Notes: generated from the letters alone by a model not told the origin. Shown: positions 33,456 to 43,051, counted from the first letter of the stretch. The stretch is 64,000 bases of DNA from Tautonia sp040717455 (GCF_040717455.1 NZ_JBFEFH010000014.1:98635-162634), one strand, 5' to 3'. Translations and numbers: made by a program.

Positions 33456-34589
33456 GTGCGTTGCCCCCTTCGTCGTCCCTCCCGCCGCCGTGCCTTCACC
33501 CTGATCGAATTGCTGGTGGTCATCGCGATCATCGGCGTCCTCATCGCCCTGCTCCTGCCCGCGGTCCAGAGCGCCCGAGAGGCGGCCCGCCGCGCCCAGT
33601 GCACGAACAACCTGAAGCAGATCGGCCTGGGCTTCATGAACTTCGAGAGCGCCAACGGCTTCCTCCCCCAGGGTGCCCATGACGGACACGCCCAGGCGGT
33701 GACCTCCGACGGCGTGACCCCGAACCCCGCCGGCTACAACTACGACGAGCGCCCCGGGACCGACACCTACGGCGGCACCACCTGCTGCAACGCCGCCCAC
33801 CCCGACGGCTGGAATCACTTCTTCAAGATCACGCCGTATATCGAGATGCAGCAGGTGTACAACCTGGCCAACTTCGATACCCCCCCGATCCACGGCGGCC
33901 GGCCCGTCAACTTCAACGGCGAGGACGACGTGGCCCGCGTCTCGATCGCCATCTACAACTGCCCGACCCGCCGCCCGCTGGAACGCTACGGGGACGCCGG
34001 GATGACCCGCGTCGACTACGCCGGCAACGCCGGGTTCTTCCAGGGCGAGACCTACGAGTGCACGACCTCGGGCACCGCGTCCCCCTTCCTCCCCCTGCCG
34101 CCGAACGGCCTGGGGCCGATCGGCGATGAGCGGGCCACCCCGAACCAGGGGAACACCGGGCGACGCAAGGGTGCGATCGTCTGGAGCGGCCGCGGTGCGA
34201 CCCGCAAGCTGGCCGACTTCCGAGACGGCACCTCGAACTCGATCCTCGTCGCCGAAAAGAGCCTGCCCGATACCCGATGGGGCTCCGACGGCGGCGACAA
34301 CGAGCGCTGGAACAACTCCGGCTGGGACGAGGACAACATCCGCTGGCACTTCCCGCCGATCGCCGACTCGGCGGCCCCGGCCCTGAAGGGGCACTGCTCG
34401 AGCCCCTCGCAGCCGAACACCGGCGGCACGCTCTGGCGTCGGATGTTCGGCGCCTCGCACCCGGGCGGCATGAACGCCCTGCTCGGCGACGGCTCGGTCC
34501 GCTTCGTCAAGTTCACGATCGACCCCTCGACCTTCCGCAAGCTCTGCGTGATCGACGACGGCGAACCGCTCAGCGCCGACGAGTTCTAA
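33456..34589 (+). CDS. DUF1559 pseudopilin-like protein
   Basis: A 377-residue protein from a GTG start. Residues 13-37 form a type IV pilin-like prepilin signal (RRAFTLIELLVVIAIIGVLI) and then LLLPAVQSAREAARRAQCTN, with the planctomycete DUF1559 signature. The C-terminus has the H-x-G motif region (SHPGGMNALLGDGSVRFVKF). It is cleaved by a prepilin peptidase and displayed at the membrane or surface. Planctomycete genomes carry many paralogues, so the function is unclear. A tiny lipoprotein gene follows 37 bases later, a common pairing. Confidence 0.9.
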   Translation: MRCPLRRPSRRRAFTLIELLVVIAIIGVLIALLLPAVQSAREAARRAQCTNNLKQIGLGFMNFESANGFLPQGAHDGHAQAVTSDGVTPNPAGYNYDERPGTDTYGGTTCCNAAHPDGWNHFFKITPYIEMQQVYNLANFDTPPIHGGRPVNFNGEDDVARVSIAIYNCPTRRPLERYGDAGMTRVDYAGNAGFFQGETYECTTSGTASPFLPLPPNGLGPIGDERATPNQGNTGRRKGAIVWSGRGATRKLADFRDGTSNSILVAEKSLPDTRWGSDGGDNERWNNSGWDEDNIRWHFPPIADSAAPALKGHCSSPSQPNTGGTLWRRMFGASHPGGMNALLGDGSVRFVKFTIDPSTFRKLCVIDDGEPLSADEF

Positions 34590-34626
34590 GCGTCCACATC
34601 GCACTCAAATCCTAGGAACTGTTCCG

Positions 34627-34812
34627 ATGATTCGGCCCATTCTTCTCATGGTCTTCGTGCTCGGTCTGGCGGGTTGTGGTTCCGAGGGGGGGGCGATCAC
34701 CGACCCGTCTCAACTGCCCCCGCTGACCGAGGAAGAGAAGCAGGAAATCCAGCGCACCGATGCGTTGATCGAGGAAGACGAGCGTAGCGGCGGCGGCATG
34801 ATCGCCCAGTAA
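34627..34812 (+). CDS. Small lipoprotein after the DUF1559 gene
   Basis: A 61-residue protein. The signal MIRPILLMVFVLGLAGC ends in a lipobox with Cys at position 17. The mature 45 residues are acidic and helical (LPPLTEEEKQEIQRTDALIE). It is probably anchored to a membrane and expressed with the pseudopilin gene. A strong terminator follows it. Confidence 0.78.
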   Translation: MIRPILLMVFVLGLAGCGSEGGAITDPSQLPPLTEEEKQEIQRTDALIEEDERSGGGMIAQ

Positions 34813-34838
34813 TTGTCCGCGTTGACGCAACGAAAGGT

Positions 34839-34875
34839 CCGAGCCGCGAGTCGTCCCCGACGACTCGCGGCTCGG
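34839..34875 (+). terminator. Terminator of the pseudopilin-lipoprotein unit
   Basis: CCGAGCCGCGAGTCGT (34839-34854) pairs perfectly with ACGACTCGCGGCTCGG (34860-34875), with a 5-base loop. It sits 26 bases after the lipoprotein stop. Confidence 0.75.
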
Positions 34876-34923
34876 CTCGTCTGTTCAATCATGCGAATGC
34901 ATGAGGGAACGAGAAGACTCGAA

Positions 34924-36291
34924 TCAAACCCCGAGGTTCCCTTCCACCACGATGGTTTCCCCGGCCTCGGCGACGATGGCCGATGGCCCACCCGTGACGA
35001 GGTTCCCCCGGATGGCGACGCCGGAGCACCGGCCTCGGAGGCGGATGGCCTCGGTCATCGACGGTTCCGATCGGCGGTCGAGTAAGGTGCACCCGTTGAC
35101 CATCGTGGACCGGACGTTCGCCAGCTCGATGGCCCGGGCCGTCGGGTCGAGCACCTGGCAATGCGCGATGGTGACGGCCTCCGAGTCGCTCACCGCGATC
35201 GCCGCCCCGCGGTCGGGACGGCCGACGCGGACCCCTTCGAGGATCAGGCCGTGGAGGTTGATGGCCGAGGATCGACGGATGACGATGCCGTCGAGGAACG
35301 AGCCGCGGTAGTCGGGATTGTGGTCGATCGTGTTCGACCCGAGATTGATGATCCGGCAGGCGTCGATGTCGATCGAATGCCGCTCGGCCGAGGCGAACGA
35401 GTTGCCCGAGACGGCCACGGCCCGGCAGGAGCGGAGCCAGAGGTTCCGCTCCTGGCTCTGCAGGATGTTGCCGACGATCGTCCAGAGCCCGGCCCCTGCC
35501 GAGTCGTCGCGATCGGGGCCTTCGATCCGGACGTTCGACCCGTTCGGGCTGGGCTTGGCCTGGATCGTGTTCGAGGCGATCGTCCCTTCTCGGACGGTCC
35601 CCTCTCGGGAGTCGATCCAGACGTCTGCCGAGTCGGGGGAATTGTCCTGGTCGTCGTGGTTGTACTCGATGTCGTTGCCGGTGATCTGGAGGTTCCGGAT
35701 CTCGCTCCGGGCGATCTTGATCCCCGCGTGGCGATGGTAGCTGATGTGGCTGCCGACGATGATCGCCTGGTGCAGGTTCACGCCGTCGAAGTAGACTCCG
35801 ATCGCCTTCGGTCCCCGCCCGTGGTAGATGTGGCAGGCGTCGATGAGGACGTTCCGGTTGCGGTTGGTCAGGTGCACGCCGATGAGGCATTGACGGATCA
35901 GGACGGCGTGAAGGGTCGCCTCCATCGTGCCCGTCAGCTCGATGCCGACCGCCCCGTCGTGCTCGCCGACGATCTCGATGCCGGAGACGATCGGCAGGCG
36001 CTCGCGGTTGGCCACGGAGTCAGTGAGCGACCCCGGGTCGGCCGTCCCCTTGTGGGTGCCGACGATCCGGAAGGCCGGTCCCCCCGCGGTCATGAGGACC
36101 CGGGCGGTGCCGTCGCCCCGGATGGCGAGGGGGCCGTGGGCGTCGAGCGGGACCTCGATCGTCCCCGAGATCCGGTAGGTCCCCCGGTCGAAGACCAGGG
36201 AGCCGTCGCCGGCCTCGACGGCGTGGCGGAGGGCCTCGGTGTCGTCGGCCTGGCCGTCGCCGACGGCGCCATAGTCGCGGACGGATGCCAT
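34924..36291 (-). CDS. Right-handed beta-helix protein, pectate-lyase-3/GH28-like
   Basis: A 455-residue protein. GGAG lies 9 bases before the ATG at 36291. The N-terminus (VRDYGAVGDGQADDTEALRH) is the hallmark of the pectate lyase superfamily (Pfam 12708-like) that starts right-handed beta-helices. The rest is made of short helical-coil repeats with Asn/His ladders (LTNRNRNVLIDACHIYHGRG, then ITGNDIEYNHDDQD). It has no signal peptide. A sugar-polymer or phage-tail-like binding role fits the fold, but no catalytic residues can be assigned. It follows the beta-propeller gene by 44 bases and probably shares its transcript. Confidence 0.75.
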   Translation of the reverse strand: MASVRDYGAVGDGQADDTEALRHAVEAGDGSLVFDRGTYRISGTIEVPLDAHGPLAIRGDGTARVLMTAGGPAFRIVGTHKGTADPGSLTDSVANRERLPIVSGIEIVGEHDGAVGIELTGTMEATLHAVLIRQCLIGVHLTNRNRNVLIDACHIYHGRGPKAIGVYFDGVNLHQAIIVGSHISYHRHAGIKIARSEIRNLQITGNDIEYNHDDQDNSPDSADVWIDSREGTVREGTIASNTIQAKPSPNGSNVRIEGPDRDDSAGAGLWTIVGNILQSQERNLWLRSCRAVAVSGNSFASAERHSIDIDACRIINLGSNTIDHNPDYRGSFLDGIVIRRSSAINLHGLILEGVRVGRPDRGAAIAVSDSEAVTIAHCQVLDPTARAIELANVRSTMVNGCTLLDRRSEPSMTEAIRLRGRCSGVAIRGNLVTGGPSAIVAEAGETIVVEGNLGV

Positions 36292-36335
36292 GAGATGCAA
36301 CTCCATTGGGTCGGATGACTGGGGGCGGGTCGCCG

Positions 36336-37466
36336 TCAGTCGTTCATGACGCGGCCGAGGCCGAACTGGTCGCCGTTGCGGATCGGTTCGTCCCCTTGCC
36401 AGTGGATCTCGACGACCTTCTCGCTCATGACGGGGTTGCCGTGCTCGTCGGCCAGGGTGGCGATGATCTGCCGGGAGGCCACGTCGATCACGTCGCCGGT
36501 CGAGGGCCAGGCGATCGAGCCGTCGAGGCTGAAGGTGATCCAGCCCGGCTCGTCGCGGACGGCGATGCTCTCCCGCTGGGTGGGGGGCATGGTGGTGTTG
36601 TCGAAGATGTGGAGCCGCTGGTTGTAGGCGTCGACGACCCAGACCTCCGACTCGTCGGGCGTCAGGCCGACGCCGTGGCTCGGGCAGCCGTGGCGCTTGA
36701 CGGGGCCTCGGTTGAAGCCCTGGACCTCGACGCGGGCGAGCTTCTCGCCGGTGGTGATGTCGCCGATCTCGAAGCCGAGCAGCTCGTTGACATTGACATA
36801 GCAACGCGTCTGCGAGCCGTTGACCGTGAACGGCCGGATCGCGTGGGAGAAGGGGCCGACGGTTTTGGCGATGGTGTGGGTCGAGGTGTCGGCGACGGTC
36901 AGCTCGTTCGATCGCAGGCCGGCGAGGTAGGCGAAGCGGCCGTCGAGGCCGTAGACGGTGTTGTGGGCGCCGGAATCGGGCACGATCTTGGCGATCACGT
37001 CGCCGCTGATCGCGTCGACGACGTGCCAATGGGCCTTCTCGAAGGAGGGGAGGTAGAGGGTCTTGCCGTCGGGGGAGAGGGACATGCGGTCGCATCCCCC
37101 GTCGTAGGGGATCTCCCAGAGGAGGTGCTCGGTCTTCAGGTCGAGGCACTGGAGCGTGGTGATGGTGCTGATGTAGAGGCGGTCGGTGATGGCGCTGGCG
37201 CAGATCCCCTTGACGTTGATGGGGACGCCGTCGGGGTTGAGGCCGCCGGTCGGGATGCGCTTGAGGAATCGGTGGCCGTCGTCGATGTCGAAGACGAGGA
37301 GGCCGTGGCCGCCGTATTCGAGGTAGTTGCGGATTCCGGGGGTGGCGACGTAGAGCAGGCGGCGGGTCGGCGGGTCGGCCGGGTCGTCGGCGAGGGCCGG
37401 TCGGGCGGTCACGATCGCCAGCAGCGTGAGGGCCAGCGAGACGAGGGCGCGACGGGTCGGGAGCAT
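36336..37466 (-). CDS. Exported YVTN-type beta-propeller protein
   Basis: A 376-residue protein. The ATG at 37466 follows a GGAGGAGAAGAGG stretch and opens a signal peptide (MLPTRRALVSLALTLLAIVT). Repeated blades are visible (LSPDGKTLYLPSFEKAHWHV, GLTPDESEVWVVDAYNQRLH and FSLDGSIAWPSTGDVIDVAS). It is likely a periplasmic or secreted binding protein. No haem motif is present, unlike the propeller at 5275. Its ligand is unknown. Confidence 0.78.
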   Translation of the reverse strand: MLPTRRALVSLALTLLAIVTARPALADDPADPPTRRLLYVATPGIRNYLEYGGHGLLVFDIDDGHRFLKRIPTGGLNPDGVPINVKGICASAITDRLYISTITTLQCLDLKTEHLLWEIPYDGGCDRMSLSPDGKTLYLPSFEKAHWHVVDAISGDVIAKIVPDSGAHNTVYGLDGRFAYLAGLRSNELTVADTSTHTIAKTVGPFSHAIRPFTVNGSQTRCYVNVNELLGFEIGDITTGEKLARVEVQGFNRGPVKRHGCPSHGVGLTPDESEVWVVDAYNQRLHIFDNTTMPPTQRESIAVRDEPGWITFSLDGSIAWPSTGDVIDVASRQIIATLADEHGNPVMSEKVVEIHWQGDEPIRNGDQFGLGRVMND

Positions 37467-37743
37467 GGGCCTCTTCTCCTCCGGGAGTCGGTCGATGAGG
37501 GGATCGGTCGGCACGGTCGGGCGAGCGAGGACCGCCGAGAGAAGGCGGTGGCCATCGCGTTCGAAACGGTCAGGCTACAGGGGGGGATCGGCGGGGGCAA
37601 CGCCCCGATAGGCCCGGAAGTGGCCTTGTCGATTGAGCGGAGCTGAGTATCCTCCGGTCGTTCGCAAGCTCGGCCGAGGATGCCCCAGGGGGTGACCTTC
37701 CGGCCGGGCCTCGCCCAATGGGACTGCTGGGGAGTCACGGAAG

Positions 37744-38523
37744 ATGCTCAAGATGATTCGTCCGCGTGCCGTCCGATGCGTGCTCGGCTCGATGGGGATG
37801 GCCACCGGGATGGCCGTGCTGCTGACCGGCTGCGGGTCGGGGACCGAAGAGGGAACGACCCCGGTCGCCTCGAAGCCGGCGGCCGAAACCGCGTCGGCCC
37901 CGACTCCGGTCGCCTCGGCAGCCCCGGAACGGTCCACCGCGCTCGACGATCCGGAGATGCCCGCGCCGTTCTTCTTCGATGACTCGGTGACGCCCTCGCG
38001 CTTCGACTCCTCCAGCTCGGCCGAGGCCCTCACGCCGCCCGCCTTGCCCGAACTGCCGCAGTTGCCGTCGCCCAAGGAGCTCGCCCCGAAGGCGCAGGCC
38101 GAGGCCGAGCAGGTGATCGACGGGGTCGTGGGCGGGGTCCGCCAGGCGGTCGGGCAGATGGCGACCGGTGCGGCCGAGGGGCTGCGCGGCGAGGTCGATC
38201 AGACCGTCGGCGAACTCCGGTCGGAGGTCGAGCTGACTATCGACGAGGTGAAGGGAGAGGCCCGACAGGCGGCCGACGAGTTGCGTGGCGAGGTCGAATC
38301 GACCTTCGGCGTGGTGAAAGGCCAGGTCAATCAGTCGGTCGAAGGCGCCCGTCAGGGGGTCCGCCAGGCGGTCGGCGGTGTCCGGGAACAGGTGACCGGC
38401 GAGGCCCAGCGCGCCCGAGAAGGGCTCCGGCAGTCGGCCCGAGAACTGTCCGGCCAACTGCTCAACGACCTGATCGGCCCGGCCCCGGCCCCGGCTCCCG
38501 CTGCCGAAACGCCGCAGCCCTGA
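37744..38523 (+). CDS. Lipoprotein with amphipathic helical repeats
   Basis: A 259-residue protein. The signal ends in a lipobox (MAVLLTGCGSG, Cys near residue 29). A Pro/Ala/Ser linker to about residue 110 leads into a long helix built of near-11-residue repeats (for example RQAVGQMATGAAEGLRGEVD, ELRSEVELTIDEVKGEARQA and VRQAVGGVREQVTGEAQRAR), like apolipoprotein or LEA-type helices. It ends with a Pro/Ala tail. A membrane- or surface-coating role is inference. GGGGAG precedes the ATG at 37744; an in-frame ATG at 37753 is an alternative. Confidence 0.72.
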   Translation: MLKMIRPRAVRCVLGSMGMATGMAVLLTGCGSGTEEGTTPVASKPAAETASAPTPVASAAPERSTALDDPEMPAPFFFDDSVTPSRFDSSSSAEALTPPALPELPQLPSPKELAPKAQAEAEQVIDGVVGGVRQAVGQMATGAAEGLRGEVDQTVGELRSEVELTIDEVKGEARQAADELRGEVESTFGVVKGQVNQSVEGARQGVRQAVGGVREQVTGEAQRAREGLRQSARELSGQLLNDLIGPAPAPAPAAETPQP

Positions 38524-38604
38524 TCCGACGGTGTTGAAGCTCGCGTTCGCGTTCGCGTTCGCGAGAGGGATCCATCGCGGAATCGCCCGGCGATGGAGAC
38601 GGGG

Positions 38605-38650
38605 AACCCCTCTCCCCCGAGCACGAGTGGGGAGAGGGTGGCCGAAGACC
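38605..38650 (+). repeat. Dispersed GC-rich palindromic repeat, copy C
   Basis: It begins CCCCTCTCCCCCGAG, with the partner GTGGGGAGAGGGTGGCCGAA. Together these form a stem. It lies between the lipoprotein and AsmA-like genes and may act as a transcription terminator or REP-like element. Confidence 0.65.
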
Positions 38651-38772
38651 CGGAGTTCGCTCGACACTTCCGCGTTTCGGTATGATTGCTGCTGCGGTGG
38701 GCATTGACATTAAAGACCGATCTCCGGCCGTCCCGCCTCGGAAGGGGCTCGATCTCCAAGGAGTCTTGATCC

Positions 38773-41700
38773 GTGTCACAAACGCCCCCAAGCCCCCGCC
38801 CCCGGTGGAGGCGTCGCCTGCGATGGGTCGCGGTGGTCGGCCTGATCGTGCTGATCGGTGCGGTTGCGGGCCTGCCGTGGCTGATCGGGACGCCGATCGT
38901 CCGGCGGGCGATCGTCGCGCAGGTCAACGTGATGTATGCCCCCACGGTGATCGAGCTGGAGGGGGTGTCCGTCTCGTGGACGGACCCCGTGCGGCTCAGG
39001 GGGGTGGTGCTGCGGGACGCCAACGGCAAGGCGGTGGTCAGCAGCCCGACGGCGACCCTGGACCGGTCGCTCTGGCAACTGATCACCATGCAGCCGGATT
39101 TCGGCACCTTGACCCTGCACGGGGCCGCGGTCGACATCGAGCGCCGGGCGGATGGGTCGATCGACCTGGCCGAGGCGCTCGGGCCGATCCTGGCCGGGGG
39201 GGACGATGACGAGGACCCGAAGGAGGAGGACCAGGGGCCTCCCACGCGGTTCACCCTGGCGATCGATGCCGGGGCACTGGTGCTGACCAGCCCGGAACTG
39301 GCCGAGCCGGTCACGGCCGAGCGGCTCGACATGACGCTCAACTGCCTGCCGGCCCCGTTGAACTGGGAGATCGCGCTGGCCAATCCTGATGCCCGGAGTC
39401 TGCACGTGACCGGGCACTACGACTCCCGGAATCCGGAGGCGGCCGAGGCCGTCGTGAGCATCGCCGGCTCGCGCTGGCCGCTGGCCGTCGAGCAGGCGGG
39501 GGTCGTGGCCGAAGGGATCTTCGGCGGCGAGGTCGGCGTCCGGATGGTCGGGGCGGATCTGCACCTGACGGGGGACGCGATCCTGACGCAGCTCTCGGTC
39601 GGGGGGCCGACCCTGAAGGGAGATCAACCGGAGTTTGATCGGGTCGAGGCGGCCTGGGATCTGGACCTGGCGGCCGGAGGGGTGGCGATCCGGCAGCTCG
39701 ACCTGAACGCGCCGGTGGCGACCGTCGGGCTTGACCCGGAAGGGCCGGAAGGCGGGTCGAAGTGGGTGGGGCGGGTCGACCTGGCCGCATTGGCGGGGCA
39801 ACTGCCGAACACGCTCGCCCTGCGAGAAGGGCTGACCCTGGAACAGGGGTCGGTCGATGCGGTGGTGATTCTGGGTCCGGCCCGGGAAGACGGGGCCTCG
39901 CCGGCCGAGGTGACGGCCCGGCTCGCCGGCCTGGCGGCCCGAGACGGCGCCCGGGTGGTGGCCTTGGACGAGCCGATCACCGTGTCGGCCCGGTTGCTGC
40001 AAGGGTCGGGCGCGACGGTCGGGGTCGAGACGGTGGCGGTCTCCTCGCGGTTTCTCAATGCCGAAGGGCAGGGGGATCTGGATCAAGGGGTGACGTTCAA
40101 CGGCTCGATCGACCTGGATGCCCTCGATGAGCAGTTGCGCCAGTGGGTCGAGCTGGGAGAGGTGGCCCTGGCCGGTTCCGGCCGCTTCGGTGGCGATTAC
40201 CGGCGCGACGAGGCGGGCAGTTCGTACACGGCCCGATTGGCGGTCGAAGGCCAGGCGCTTCAGGTCGCCGGTTTGACCGAGGAGCCGATCGTCCGCGATG
40301 CCGCCCGGTTCGACCTGATCGTGCAAGGGTCGGCCGCCCCTCCCGGGTTGCCGACCGGGTGGAGCCGGGTCCATGCCGCCGCGCAGACCGATGGGATCGA
40401 CGCGGTGGTGGATGTGTCGCCGATCGAGGATGCCCTGGGCGTCCGCGGCCGCCTGGCGATGGTCGAGGAGGCGGCGGCGGTCGAGGGGGCCCCGGTGGTC
40501 GAGCCGCCGGCGTTGGTCTTCGACGCCGTCTACCGGGGGGCGGACGACCGGCTCGACCTGGCGGAGGTCCTGGTCGAGCATGCAATGGGCCGGGTGAGGG
40601 CGTCGGGCCGGATCGACGCGGTCTCGACGGCGCGGGTGGCGTCGCTCACCGGGGCGTTCGAGCCGGATTGGGAGGCCATCAGCCGGACCGTGGCCGAGGC
40701 GACCGAGCCGCAGGCCAGGCTCGTCGGCACCCCCCGGCCGTTCCGCCTGAACGGACCGCTCTCGGGCGGCTCGACGCAGGAGATCCTCGACGGCATCGAT
40801 GCCGAGCTGGGCGTCGATTTGACCGAGGCCACGGTCTTCGGCCTGCAGGTGGGGCCGGCACCGCTGTTGGTGCGTTGCGACCGGGGTCAGATCGTGATCG
40901 AGCCGATCGCGACGACCTTGAACGGCGGCCAGATGGTCGTGATGCCCGAGGTCAATCTGGCCGAGGACGGCTCAATGATCCTGTCGCTTGCCGAGGGGTC
41001 GGGGATCGACAAGGTTGAGATCACCGACGACGTGTCGCGGAGGGTGCTGGCGTATATTGCCCCGGTGCTCCGCGAGGCGACGCAGGTCAACGGGCGTCTC
41101 TCTGCCCGGGTCAACCGGTTGAGCGTGCCGCTGACCGGGCCGTCGCCGGAGGAAGGCGGGGCGGAGGTCGAGATGGCGGCCCGAGTGGCCTTCGAGCAGG
41201 TCAAGTACGGCCCCGGGCCGATGATGCAGCGCATCCTCGGGCTGTCGGGTCTGGCGGCCGAGAACGTGCCGAACCTGACGATCGATCAGGTGGTGGACGT
41301 GGCGGTGGCCGACGGCCGGGTGCATCAGAGCGGCCTGGAGATCGTCGCGGCCGAAGGGGTGGCACTTCAGTTCGAGGGGTCGGTCGGACTCGACCAGACG
41401 CTCGCCCTGCGGGTGGGCGTGCCGTTGAGCGAGCGATTGCTCGGCGGTCAGGAGGTGCTCAATGACGTGCTGGGCGGGACCCGGGTGGGCGTGCCGATCG
41501 GCGGGACGCTCGGCCAGCCGCAGCTCGATCAGGAGGCGTTCCGGATCGGGCTCCGCCAGCAAGGCGGCCGCCTGATCGGCCGGGGGGCGGCGGCGGGGGC
41601 CGGTCAGTTGCTTCGTCTCCTCGGCGAGGACGAGGCCCCCGGCCCTGGCCAGGGAGCGGGTCCCGGCAATCCGCCTCCGGTCGCTCCTCCGGCGGAAGAC

Positions 41701-41778
41701 CTGCTCCGAGATGTCGGGCGCGGTTTACTCCGCGACGTGATCGGTGGCGGCTCAGGTCGGAGAGACGACCAACCGTAA
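38773..41778 (+). CDS. Large AsmA-like (DUF748/TamB-related) membrane-anchored protein
   Basis: A 1001-residue protein from a GTG start with AAGGAG 9 bases upstream. One N-terminal membrane segment (WVAVVGLIVLIGAVAGLPWL) is followed by a very long beta-rich periplasmic part with AsmA-like phrases (TLHGAAVDIERRADGSIDLA, RLDMTLNCLPAPLNWEIALA, LEIVAAEGVALQFEGSVGLD). The end is Pro/Gly-rich. Such proteins are proposed to bridge the inner and outer membranes in lipid transport. The assignment is by overall pattern; family edges are fuzzy. A perfect terminator follows. Confidence 0.7.
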   Translation: MSQTPPSPRPRWRRRLRWVAVVGLIVLIGAVAGLPWLIGTPIVRRAIVAQVNVMYAPTVIELEGVSVSWTDPVRLRGVVLRDANGKAVVSSPTATLDRSLWQLITMQPDFGTLTLHGAAVDIERRADGSIDLAEALGPILAGGDDDEDPKEEDQGPPTRFTLAIDAGALVLTSPELAEPVTAERLDMTLNCLPAPLNWEIALANPDARSLHVTGHYDSRNPEAAEAVVSIAGSRWPLAVEQAGVVAEGIFGGEVGVRMVGADLHLTGDAILTQLSVGGPTLKGDQPEFDRVEAAWDLDLAAGGVAIRQLDLNAPVATVGLDPEGPEGGSKWVGRVDLAALAGQLPNTLALREGLTLEQGSVDAVVILGPAREDGASPAEVTARLAGLAARDGARVVALDEPITVSARLLQGSGATVGVETVAVSSRFLNAEGQGDLDQGVTFNGSIDLDALDEQLRQWVELGEVALAGSGRFGGDYRRDEAGSSYTARLAVEGQALQVAGLTEEPIVRDAARFDLIVQGSAAPPGLPTGWSRVHAAAQTDGIDAVVDVSPIEDALGVRGRLAMVEEAAAVEGAPVVEPPALVFDAVYRGADDRLDLAEVLVEHAMGRVRASGRIDAVSTARVASLTGAFEPDWEAISRTVAEATEPQARLVGTPRPFRLNGPLSGGSTQEILDGIDAELGVDLTEATVFGLQVGPAPLLVRCDRGQIVIEPIATTLNGGQMVVMPEVNLAEDGSMILSLAEGSGIDKVEITDDVSRRVLAYIAPVLREATQVNGRLSARVNRLSVPLTGPSPEEGGAEVEMAARVAFEQVKYGPGPMMQRILGLSGLAAENVPNLTIDQVVDVAVADGRVHQSGLEIVAAEGVALQFEGSVGLDQTLALRVGVPLSERLLGGQEVLNDVLGGTRVGVPIGGTLGQPQLDQEAFRIGLRQQGGRLIGRGAAAGAGQLLRLLGEDEAPGPGQGAGPGNPPPVAPPAEDLLRDVGRGLLRDVIGGGSGRRDDQP

Positions 41779-41829
41779 TCGGTCGAGGCCGCTCGGGCCG
41801 AGCTGACTGAAGAACCCAGCAAACGCGAC

Positions 41830-41882
41830 AAAGGCGTCGGCACGCGAAGGGCAATAGCCCGGGATCGCGTGCCGACGCCTTT
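41830..41882. terminator. Bidirectional terminator between the AsmA-like gene and dps
   Basis: The arms at 41830-41847 and 41865-41882 form a perfect 18-base stem (AAAGGCGTCGGCACGCGA and its complement). The loop contains a second small stem (GGGC-aata-GCCC). Both flanking genes end here. Confidence 0.85.
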
Positions 41883-41976
41883 GATGTGTGTGAAGCCTGA
41901 TCGATGCGAACCGAAAAACGCGGACGCGGCCGGCCCCAGCAGCACGATGAGGGGGCGGCCGCGCGGCGGCTGGATG

Positions 41977-42483
41977 TCAGTCGTTGCCCTGGAGGTGGGC
42001 CTCGAAGAACCAGAGGCGCTTGTCGACGAGCCGGCTGATCTCGGTGAACAGGTCGGCGGTGCCCTTGTCGCCGAGTTCCTCGGACTGGTCGATTGCGGCC
42101 CGGACGCTGTTGGCGAAGGCGCCGATGCGTTCGACGAGGACCTGGACGTGGTCGAGCGCGTCGACCGGGTCGCTCGGGTACTCGGGCAGGCTGGTCGACT
42201 CGGCCGCCATGCGGAGCGTGCCGGAGACGTATCCGCCGAGGGCGGTCGCCCGCTCGGCGATCTCGTCGACGTACGGCAGCAGCTCGGCGGCGAAGGTGTC
42301 GGTCAGCTCGTGGATCGAGTAGAAGTTGCGGCCCTTGACATTCCAGTGGGCCTGCTTGACCTGGGTGTACAGGTCCATCGAATCGGCGACGTGCTGGTTG
42401 AGCAGTTCGACCAGCTTCTCGCGTTGCTCGGTGGGCAGGTCGACGCGAGTCCGGAACATGCGGTGGGTCTGACCGGTCGCCAT
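41977..42483 (-). CDS. dps: Dps/ferritin-like DNA-binding protein
   Basis: A 168-residue protein from the ATG at 42483 with AAGGA upstream. The ferroxidase ligands are in place (QVKQAHWNVKGRNFYSIHEL, then the ELLPYVDEIAERA helix). The length fits a Dps dodecamer subunit. It oxidises and stores iron and can coat DNA under stress. It is divergent from plsX across a 568-base gap. The N-terminal tail is short (MATGQTHRMFRTRV), so DNA binding is not certain. Confidence 0.9.
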   Translation of the reverse strand: MATGQTHRMFRTRVDLPTEQREKLVELLNQHVADSMDLYTQVKQAHWNVKGRNFYSIHELTDTFAAELLPYVDEIAERATALGGYVSGTLRMAAESTSLPEYPSDPVDALDHVQVLVERIGAFANSVRAAIDQSEELGDKGTADLFTEISRLVDKRLWFFEAHLQGND

Positions 42484-43051
42484 GGTGGTCTTATCCTTGC
42501 AAGGTGGTGGCACGGGGCGGGGCGGAAGGCTGGGGGACGCCGGGGATCCCGACGCCTCCAGTCCGCCCGGGGGCGGAGTGCCTCGGCGGATTCGAGGGCG
42601 CGAGTCGCTTGCGAGATGCCTGAACCACGGTCCTCGGGCTCCGGTGCGCTCGCACGCCGGACGAAGGGGTGCAAGTCGTGTGCCGGCTGCGTAAAGGGTG
42701 GGCGACTCCGCCGATTTCGATCGGGCAAAATCGCCGCAGGGAGGACGGGCCGATCCGCTGAAATTGCCGTGGCTTAGGGCAATGCGGCGGTGCTTGACAG
42801 GGCCGCGTCCGATGTCCTACGATGTCGCACTTCGCAACGCCTCGGCGATGCAATCCGGAGTGGTTTTGACCCGTTCTCGAGGGTCGACGCGACCGGAGAA
42901 GGCGATGCCGGCCGGGTCGGCACGGATCGGATGCCGAGCGATTTGGTCCGGTCCGGGTGGACGCATTGGCCGGGCTCCGGCCGGGGCATTCAATCAATGA
43001 CCGACGGATCGGGAGCGTGTCACGTCGCTTCCTAGCTGGAGTGGATCACCG
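42484..43051. other. Divergent intergenic region between dps and plsX
   Basis: The gap is 568 bases. It holds the plsX promoter. A short stem TTGCC...GGCAA lies nearby. No rpmF gene, often found ahead of plsX, is visible. Confidence 0.5.
42794..42823 (+). promoter_or_regulatory. Promoter of the plsX-fab cluster
   Basis: A consensus TTGACA (42794-42799), an 18-base spacer and TACGAT (42818-42823). The leader to the plsX ATG would be about 220 bases. Confidence 0.65.

Noticed and set aside
36292..37149. An in-frame upstream extension of the beta-helix gene
   Set aside because: It is antisense-like, low-complexity sequence overlapping the propeller gene; a GGAG site and the conserved N-terminal motif place the start at 36291.
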